Shown one piece after another: positions 5,604 through 10,172 of a stretch of DNA of 10,172 nucleotides (positions within the stretch are counted from its first letter, which is position 1; every line of letters starts with the position of its first letter). Source of the stretch: an uncultured Faecalibacterium sp. (lineage in GTDB: Bacteria; Bacillota; Clostridia; Oscillospirales; Ruminococcaceae); NCBI GenBank assembly GCA_902463905.1, contig CABQHF010000063.1, positions 1 through 10,172 on the forward strand, given 5' to 3'. The notes beneath the pieces are model-generated. The model searched no databases, was not told the DNA's origin, and saw only the letters and a program-made list of their open reading frames with translations. The translations under genes and the position numbers were made by a program.

Positions 5604-6526
5604 TCTACCGTTTGAAAGAACTCCAAGGCGATACCATCGCGGTGCCGCAGCTGGTATTTTCCAAGCTGGGCATCGCCGAAGAATACAACGTCCGGGTGGC
5701 TTTGTATGTACTGGCCACCGGCATCACCGACCCGGACAAGATCTGCGCAGACCTCAAGCTGCGCAGCCGCATCAGCGCCGAAAGTGCCCTGTCCTTCTGG
5801 GCCGGTGCCGGGCTGCTGGAACGCTACGAGGAAAACGCGGCCCCGGGTGCCGAGCCCAGTGCCCCCGCCCCCATGACCTGGGCCGAGATCGCCGCCGCCA
5901 GCCGCACCGACCCCATGATCTCCAGCCTGATTGACTGCGCCCAGACCGGCTTTGCCCGCCCGCTGACCCACCGCGAGATGGAAAAACTGGTGAACCTGTA
6001 TGTGCAGGAGGGTTTTGCGCCGGAGACCGTGATGCTGTGCGTGGCCTATGTGGCCAGCTGCGGCAAGCGCACCATGGCTGCCGTGGTGCATGAGCTGAAG
6101 GTCTGGCGCACCGAGGGCGTGGAGACCGGCGAGCAGGCCGACGCCCACCTCAAGCTGCTGGCCCTGCGCCGGAGCCGGGAACAGTACGTCAGCGGCCTGC
6201 TGGGCATCTCCACCGACGAGCTCACCCTGGGCGGCCGCAAGGCCATTGCCCGCTGGTACGAGGTGTACGGCTACGATGACGCCATGGTACAGGAAGCTGC
6301 TGTGCAGGCAGGCCCCAAGCGGGACCTGTGGTACTGGAACAGCATCCTGAAAACCTGGAACGCCAAGGGCCTGCGCACCATCCACGACGTGCGAGGCCCG
6401 GTGGCCGACGCCGGAGCCAGCCGGAACATCCGGGTGGACCGTGAAGCCCCCAGCGGCAACGATTTTCTGGGCAACAGCAGCCTTTCTGCGTCGCTCAACC
6501 GGCTCAAAAAGCGCTCCAACACATAA
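5600..6526 (+). CDS. DnaD-domain primosome protein (two DnaB_2/DnaD domains)
   Basis: The 308-residue protein has an N-terminal region (about 1-75) that resembles a small winged-helix module. It is followed by a Pro/Ala linker (80-92) and two copies of the DnaD/DnaB C-terminal domain at about 92-174 and 200-264. The second ends in LWYWNSILKTWNAKG, the Y-x-x-I-L-x-x-W pattern typical of PF07261. The last 40 residues are polar, basic and probably disordered, as in other DnaD proteins, where the tail contacts DNA. In Firmicutes DnaD and DnaB remodel DNA and help load the replicative helicase. With two C-terminal type domains it may be nearer to B. subtilis DnaB in architecture, so I give no symbol. 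The ATG overlaps the upstream stop by four bases. dnaC follows after 15 bases. Confidence 0.85.
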   Translation: MIYRLKELQGDTIAVPQLVFSKLGIAEEYNVRVALYVLATGITDPDKICADLKLRSRISAESALSFWAGAGLLERYEENAAPGAEPSAPAPMTWAEIAAASRTDPMISSLIDCAQTGFARPLTHREMEKLVNLYVQEGFAPETVMLCVAYVASCGKRTMAAVVHELKVWRTEGVETGEQADAHLKLLALRRSREQYVSGLLGISTDELTLGGRKAIARWYEVYGYDDAMVQEAAVQAGPKRDLWYWNSILKTWNAKGLRTIHDVRGPVADAGASRNIRVDREAPSGNDFLGNSSLSASLNRLKKRSNT

Positions 6527-6541
6527 CACGAGGTTACCCAT

Positions 6542-7516
6542 ATGCGTACCAAAAACGAACTGTATCAGGAAGCTTTGCGCACTGTGGCCGCCCGGCGGCA
6601 GATGGCCCGCGCCCGTGCCGAGGATGCCCGCGCGGAGGCAGAGGCCGCCGTGCCCGCCCTGCGCCACGCCGAGGATGAGGTGCGGGTGCGGGGTCTGCGC
6701 TGCGCACTGGCCGGTGCCTCCGGCAAGGACCGCACCGAGGCCGCTGCCGCGCTGGCCGATGCCCGGCAGAAGCTGACCGCCCTGCTGGCGGCCAGCGGGC
6801 GGCCTGCCGACGCGCTGGAGCCGAAATTCAGCTGCAAGCTGTGCCAGGACACCGGCACGGTCAACGGCCGCACCTGCAGCTGTGTGCACAAAGTCATGCA
6901 GCAGCTGCGCCGACAGGAGATCGAGCAGCTGTCCAGCCTGTCCATTTCCAGCTTTGACACCATGGAGCTGCGCTACTACCCCAACACGATGGACACTCAA
7001 AACGGTGTGAACGTCCGCGCCTATATGGGCCGCCTGCTGGACGGCCTGAAGCAGTATGCCGAGGATTTTTCCCCCACCGAGAGCGAAAGCCTGATGCTCA
7101 TCGGCAACGCGGGCCTTGGCAAGACCCACGCTGCGCTGGCCATTGCGGGCCTTGTGCTGGAACAGGGCCACGATGTGATCTATGTGTCCAGCCCGGATTT
7201 CTTTGGCAAGATCGAGGCCTCTCGGTTTGACCCCTCCGGGGATGCCGACACCCTGCTGCGCACCGCCTCCACGGCTGACCTGCTCATCCTGGACGATCTG
7301 GGCACCGAGTTCGTCACGCCCTACTTCATCACGGTGTTCTACAGCCTGCTGAACAACCGTCTGGGTGCCGGGCTGCCCACCATCATCACCACCAACATCA
7401 CCGACGGTGCCCTGCTGGAAAAACGCTATACCGAAAAAATTTCCAGCCGCCTGTCGGCGTTCATTCCCTTCCGCTTCCTGGGTGAGGACATCCGCCCCCA
7501 GAAAGCGGCGGAATAA
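6542..7516 (+). CDS. dnaC: DnaC/DnaI-type AAA+ helicase loader
   Basis: The 324-residue protein is an ATP-dependent loader of the replicative helicase. Residues 1-90 are a long Ala/Arg/Glu-rich helical, probably coiled-coil, region. A zinc-binding knuckle follows (C98, C101, C112, C114 in CKLCQDTG...CSC). The AAA+ core has Walker A GNAGLGKT (188-195), Walker B LLILDDLGTE (247-256), sensor 1 TTN (283-285) and a candidate arginine finger R303 in SSRLSAF. The zinc knuckle and the coupling to a DnaD-type gene favour a chromosomal DnaC/DnaI loader over the related IstB of insertion sequences, and no transposase is near. A weak CGAGG lies before the ATG. A terminator follows. Confidence 0.9.
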   Translation: MRTKNELYQEALRTVAARRQMARARAEDARAEAEAAVPALRHAEDEVRVRGLRCALAGASGKDRTEAAAALADARQKLTALLAASGRPADALEPKFSCKLCQDTGTVNGRTCSCVHKVMQQLRRQEIEQLSSLSISSFDTMELRYYPNTMDTQNGVNVRAYMGRLLDGLKQYAEDFSPTESESLMLIGNAGLGKTHAALAIAGLVLEQGHDVIYVSSPDFFGKIEASRFDPSGDADTLLRTASTADLLILDDLGTEFVTPYFITVFYSLLNNRLGAGLPTIITTNITDGALLEKRYTEKISSRLSAFIPFRFLGEDIRPQKAAE

Positions 7517-7528
7517 ACCGCAAAAAAG

Positions 7529-7566
7529 GATCCCCCGCCGGGTGCAGCTGCCTTCGGCGGGGGATC
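7529..7566. terminator. Bidirectional terminator between convergent dnaC and walJ
   Basis: A perfect 12-bp stem GATCCCCCGCCG (7529-7540) / CGGCGGGGGATC (7555-7566) has a 14-base loop containing the palindrome GCAGCTGC. On the minus strand it is followed by CCTTTTTTG, a good T tract for the gene ending at 7590. On the plus strand the tail is only TTT, so termination after dnaC may be weaker. Confidence 0.85.
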
Positions 7567-7589
7567 TTTGACGTTATACCGTTTTGCTC

Positions 7590-8378
7590 TCAGAATTCCA
7601 GGGCCGGGCTCACCTCATTGCGGCGCTGTGCCTGCACGATGCAGTCTTTGTCCGGCACCACGCCCGCTGCGCCCAGCGTATTGAACACCGTCTGCAGGGC
7701 CAGCGAGGGGGTGTTGTTTTCCTGCGAAAGATGGCACAGGGCAAACTTCTTGCAGCCATCCTGGATGAGCTCCAGCAGTTTTGCCGAGCACTCGTCGTTG
7801 GACAGATGCCCCCGGGCGCTCTCAATGCGGGACCGTAAGTAGTAGGGGTAAGGGCCGCTGCGCAGCATGTGCAGGTCGTAGTTGCTCTCCAGCGCCACCA
7901 GGTCGCACCCGGCAAGGGCCTCGTGCACCGGGGGCGTCAGCACGCCAAGGTCGGTGGCGATGGTCATGGTCTTGCCGTCCGGGGTGTGGATGCGGTAACC
8001 CACACAGGGCACATCGTGGCTGGCGGGGAAGGACTGCACGCCGAATGCGCCCACGTCCTCTTCCCGGCCCTCCAGCGTGTTCAGCTCACAGCTGGGCGGC
8101 ACGATGCCGTTGGCGTCCAGAAAATCCAGCGTGGCCGCAGCACCGTACACCGGCAGCGGGTTCTTTTTGAGAAAGGTGGAAAGCCCCTTGACGTGGTCGC
8201 TGTGCTCGTGGGTAACCAGGATGCCGTCGCAATCGCTGATGGCAAGGCCCAGCGCCTTGAGCGCTGCCGAGGTGGTGCGCACGCCTTTGCCCATATCGAC
8301 GATCAGGTATCGGCTGCCGCAGCACACCACACTGCTGTTGCCGGAAGAGCCGGAATACAATGAGATGAATTCTGCCAT
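7590..8378 (-). CDS. walJ: Metallo-beta-lactamase-fold exonuclease, WalJ/YycJ family
   Basis: The 262-residue protein has the MBL metal site HEHSDH (57-62), then H121 in SHDVP, D143 in ATDLG and H216, enough for two metal ions. ESNYDLHMLRSGPYPYYL (164-181) and RGHLSNDE (189-196) are hallmarks of the YycJ/WalJ subgroup, whose members are implicated in DNA metabolism and coordination of cell-wall synthesis. I chose the ATG at 8378, preceded by AAGAGG. An in-frame ATG at 8399 lies at the edge of the murA terminator hairpin and has no binding site. In many Firmicutes this gene follows walRK; here it follows murA, with a terminator between, so it may depend on read-through or an unseen promoter. 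The nuclease role is family knowledge, not seen directly. Confidence 0.85.
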   Translation of the reverse strand: MAEFISLYSGSSGNSSVVCCGSRYLIVDMGKGVRTTSAALKALGLAISDCDGILVTHEHSDHVKGLSTFLKKNPLPVYGAAATLDFLDANGIVPPSCELNTLEGREEDVGAFGVQSFPASHDVPCVGYRIHTPDGKTMTIATDLGVLTPPVHEALAGCDLVALESNYDLHMLRSGPYPYYLRSRIESARGHLSNDECSAKLLELIQDGCKKFALCHLSQENNTPSLALQTVFNTLGAAGVVPDKDCIVQAQRRNEVSPALEF

Positions 8379-8399
8379 GAAAAACCTCTTGTTGCTCAT

Positions 8400-8433
8400 A
8401 AAAACAGCCTACCGCAAAACACGGCAGGCTGTT
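8400..8433 (-). terminator. Intrinsic terminator after murA
   Basis: On the minus strand AACAGCCTGCCG pairs with CGGTAGGCTGTT (12 pairs, one G-U) around the loop TGTTTTG, followed by TTTTTA counting the end of the stem. It lies 16 bases after the murA stop and ends about 20 bases before the walJ start codon. Confidence 0.82.
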
Positions 8434-8448
8434 TATTTTATCTGACTG

Positions 8449-9732
8449 TTACAGGGCCTGCTCCAGCGCGGCGGGCACGCGATCCACCTTGCTGATATCG
8501 GCACCCAGACCGCGCAGCTTCTCCACAATGTTCTCGTAGCCGCGCTCGATGTGGCTGATCTCCTCGATCTCGCTGGTGCCGTCTGCCATCAGGGCAGCCA
8601 CCACCATGGCGGCACCGGCGCGCAGATCCAGCGCACGCAGCGGAGCCGGGCTGAGCTTTTCCACGCCTTCAAACACGGCCACCTGACCGTCCACCTGCAC
8701 GTTGGCACCCATCTTGCGCAACTCGTCCACATAGCGGAAGCGGTTGTCCCACACGCTCTCGGTGACGGTGCTGGTGCCCTTGGCCACGCTCAGCAGCACG
8801 CCCATCAGGGGCTGCATATCGGTGGGGAAGCCGGGATGCGGCATGGTGTTGATCTTCAGGGGCTGGATATCGCCGGTGCGGCGCACCCGCACTGCATCAT
8901 CGAACTCCTCCACCTCGGCACCGGCACGGCGCAGCTTGGCGGTGATGGGTTCCAGATGCTTGGGGGTGACGTTCTTGATCAGCACATCGCCGCCGGTGGC
9001 AGCAGCAGCCACCATGTAGCTGCCGGCCTCGATCTGATCCGGGATGATGCTGTAGGTGCAGCCGTGCAGCTTTTCCACACCGCGCACCTTGATGACATCG
9101 GTGCCGGCACCGCGCACATCAGCACCGCACATATTCAGGAAGTTTGCCAGATCCACCACATGGGGCTCCTTGGCGCAGTTTTCCAGAATGGTCTGGCCCT
9201 TTGCCATCACGGCGGAAAGCATACCGTTCATGGTAGCGCCCACGCTGACCTTATCAAAGAAGATGTGTGCACCGTTGAGCTCCTTGGCGCGCACGGTGAT
9301 CATGCCGTAGTCCACGCTGTCCTCGGCGCCCAGGGCACTGAACACCTTGAGGTGCTGGTCGATGGGGCGGGGGCCAAGGTTGCAGCCGCCGGGCATGGCC
9401 ACCTGTGCCTTGCCGAAACGGGACAGCAGCGCGCCCAGGAAATAGTAGCTGGCGCGCATCTGGCGGGACAGATCGTCCGGCACATTGGTGCCGGTCAGAT
9501 GGGTGGTATCGATCTCGTAGGTGTTGCGGTTGAGCATCCTGACCTGTGCACCCAAGGTGCTCAGGATCTTCAGGCTCACCGCCACGTCACTGATATCCGG
9601 CAGATTTTCGATCACACAGACATCCGCCGCCAGAATGGTAGCAGGCAGAATGCCGACCGCCGCATTCTTTGCACCGGAAATGATGACCTCGCCATGCAGG
9701 GGCTTGCCGCCCGTAATAACAAATTTCTCCAC
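8449..9732 (-). CDS. murA: UDP-N-acetylglucosamine 1-carboxyvinyltransferase (MurA)
   Basis: The 427-residue cytosolic enzyme catalyses the first committed step of peptidoglycan synthesis, transferring enolpyruvate from PEP to UDP-GlcNAc. K22 and N23 (SGAKNAA), D305 (FPTDMQP), R371 (DLRAGAA) and R397 (HIERGY) fall at the same numbers as in E. coli. The reactive Cys117 sits in PGGCNLGPRPIDQHL. It is not replaced by Asp, so fosfomycin sensitivity at this site is expected. The GCNxGxRPIDQH wording fits the Gram-positive second paralogue (MurA2/MurZ). The start is GTG with AAGGAG nine bases upstream, giving VEKFVITGG as in family members. The open frame continues 31 codons further upstream, but that part lies in the leader and has no good binding site. 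A terminator follows. Confidence 0.95.
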   Translation of the reverse strand: MEKFVITGGKPLHGEVIISGAKNAAVGILPATILAADVCVIENLPDISDVAVSLKILSTLGAQVRMLNRNTYEIDTTHLTGTNVPDDLSRQMRASYYFLGALLSRFGKAQVAMPGGCNLGPRPIDQHLKVFSALGAEDSVDYGMITVRAKELNGAHIFFDKVSVGATMNGMLSAVMAKGQTILENCAKEPHVVDLANFLNMCGADVRGAGTDVIKVRGVEKLHGCTYSIIPDQIEAGSYMVAAAATGGDVLIKNVTPKHLEPITAKLRRAGAEVEEFDDAVRVRRTGDIQPLKINTMPHPGFPTDMQPLMGVLLSVAKGTSTVTESVWDNRFRYVDELRKMGANVQVDGQVAVFEGVEKLSPAPLRALDLRAGAAMVVAALMADGTSEIEEISHIERGYENIVEKLRGLGADISKVDRVPAALEQAL

Positions 9733-9753
9733 TTTTATGATCTCCTTGTCAAA

Positions 9754-9770
9754 GGCCTGTGCCACAGGCC
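9754..9770 (-). promoter_or_regulatory. Hairpin in the murA leader next to the ribosome binding site
   Basis: The minus-strand leader contains GGCCTGTGGCACAGGCC, an almost perfect palindrome that can fold as GGCCTG/CAGGCC with a five-base loop. It ends seven bases before the AAGGAG of murA. It could modulate translation or be a protein site. It has no following T tract, so it is not a normal terminator. Function unknown. Confidence 0.45.
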
Positions 9771-9851
9771 TGTTAAGGTTCCTGAAAGCATTCATATCCG
9801 CTGCCTGTGCCCGTCCTGTGTACAAAGCCCGCGCACAATTACAGCTATCTT

Positions 9852-9879
9852 ATTATACACAAATTACACAAAAAAGCAA
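9852..9879 (-). promoter_or_regulatory. Promoter of murA
   Basis: On the minus strand a perfect TATAAT (9852-9857) lies 16 bases from TTGCTT (9874-9879). The -35 match is partial. The predicted leader of about 110 bases contains the hairpin at 9754-9770. Confidence 0.65.
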
Positions 9880-9967
9880 AGCCCCGATTGTACGAGTTCC
9901 ATTATTTTCTGTTTTGCCCAGAATCCGTTCCGATATTCTGAAAATTTGTCTCTTTTTTTCAAGATTC

Positions 9968-10001
9968 CGACACATTCCGGCGGTCAGACGCCGGTTTGTC
10001 G
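9968..10001 (-). terminator. Hairpin after the fructose-bisphosphatase gene, possible terminator
   Basis: CCGGCG/CGCCGG (9977-9982, 9989-9994) with a six-base loop is flanked by an outer CGACA/TGTCG pair of arms. It lies four bases past the stop codon of the gene. On the minus strand the following sequence is A-rich, not T-rich, so it is not a classical intrinsic terminator. The rest of the gap (9880-9967) is A/T-rich; it holds a weaker inverted repeat at 9919-9940 (CAGAAT/ATTCTG) and no gene that I can see. Confidence 0.4.
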
Positions 10002-10005
10002 CATT

Positions 10006-10172
10006 TTACCACACCTGATCCTCACTGCGGGTCTCCTTGATCCAGCCCAGCTGATAGGCCGTTACCAGCTGTTTGAGATCGTGCACCCGCTCCCGCAGCA
10101 CCTCGCCCTCGTCGGTGTCCTCCACGAGGATGCGGTGGTTCTCGGTCTCCAGAATGTTTTTCTGGGAAATGA
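10006..10172 (-). CDS. fbp: Class III fructose-1,6-bisphosphatase, C-terminal end (partial)
   Basis: Only the last 55 codons are in the window. The segment RILVEDTDEGEVLRER, followed by VHDLKQLVTAYQLGWIKE, matches from memory the end of the Firmicute class III FBPase. That tail reads DTDxGxxLxxxIxDLxxLLxAYxxGxIKE. This enzyme removes the 1-phosphate of fructose-1,6-bisphosphate in gluconeogenesis. The metal-binding phosphoesterase core is outside the window and cannot be checked. The stop is TAA. Confidence 0.75.
   Translation of the reverse strand, partial: ISQKNILETENHRILVEDTDEGEVLRERVHDLKQLVTAYQLGWIKETRSEDQVW

Noticed and set aside
5378..7171. Open frame of 597 codons on the minus strand opposite the DnaD-like and DnaC genes
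   Set aside because: It runs antisense to three genes with clear protein motifs. The translation is low-complexity Gly/Ala/His/Gln without a domain.
6542..7516. IstB transposition helper instead of DnaC
   Set aside because: There is no IstA-like transposase or terminal repeat nearby. The zinc knuckle and the operon with a DnaD-type gene favour a replication loader.

Overview
The window looks like ordinary chromosome from a GC-rich, low-motility-type gut Firmicute of the class Clostridia. The closest match by feel is the Oscillospiraceae/Ruminococcaceae around Faecalibacterium, Gemmiger and Subdoligranulum. The reasons are a spoIVB-spo0A pair, Gram-positive style DnaD/DnaC loader genes, a MurA of the Gram-positive second-paralogue type, a class III fructose-bisphosphatase tail, and GGAGG-type ribosome binding sites with A/T-rich promoters between GC-rich genes. 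The genus is an inference; no marker gene here settles it.

Layout. Positions 1-1725 (minus strand) hold spoIVB followed by the receiver half of spo0A, cut by the window edge. spo0A has its own sigma-A type promoter, and a sporulation-type promoter may precede spoIVB. Positions 1807-1974 are a self-contained tRNA-Leu(UAG) unit with promoter, encoded CCA and terminator. Positions 2000-2159 are the two ends of a MerR-family regulator joined by a large internal deletion. Positions 2163-3310 (minus) are two half-size chromate-transporter (CHR) genes overlapping by an ATGA. Positions 3389-5132 are a thiamin salvage unit: promoter, TPP riboswitch, terminator, thiD, tenA and a final terminator. Positions 5137-7566 are a replication-loader operon: a strong promoter, a 127-residue conserved-looking protein of unknown function, a DnaD-domain protein and a DnaC-type AAA+ helicase loader. 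Positions 7590-9879 (minus) are murA and a WalJ/YycJ-type metallo-beta-lactamase-fold exonuclease, separated by a terminator. Positions 10006-10172 (minus) are the last 55 codons of a class III fructose-1,6-bisphosphatase.

How the genes work together. ThiD and TenA form a salvage branch for the thiamin pyrimidine under direct TPP control. The DnaD-like and DnaC-like proteins would act together in loading the replicative helicase, and the small unknown protein is translationally coupled to them. SpoIVB and Spo0A are the classical sporulation pair. All three expected SpoIVB catalytic residues are present, but the Spo0A receiver has lost one of its two metal-binding aspartates.

I found no defence system, CRISPR array, insertion sequence or prophage. 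The most unusual items are the deleted merR gene with a TGCTGG junction, the altered Spo0A acidic pocket, a 9-bp inverted repeat around the spo0A promoter, and the unknown first gene of the helicase-loader operon.
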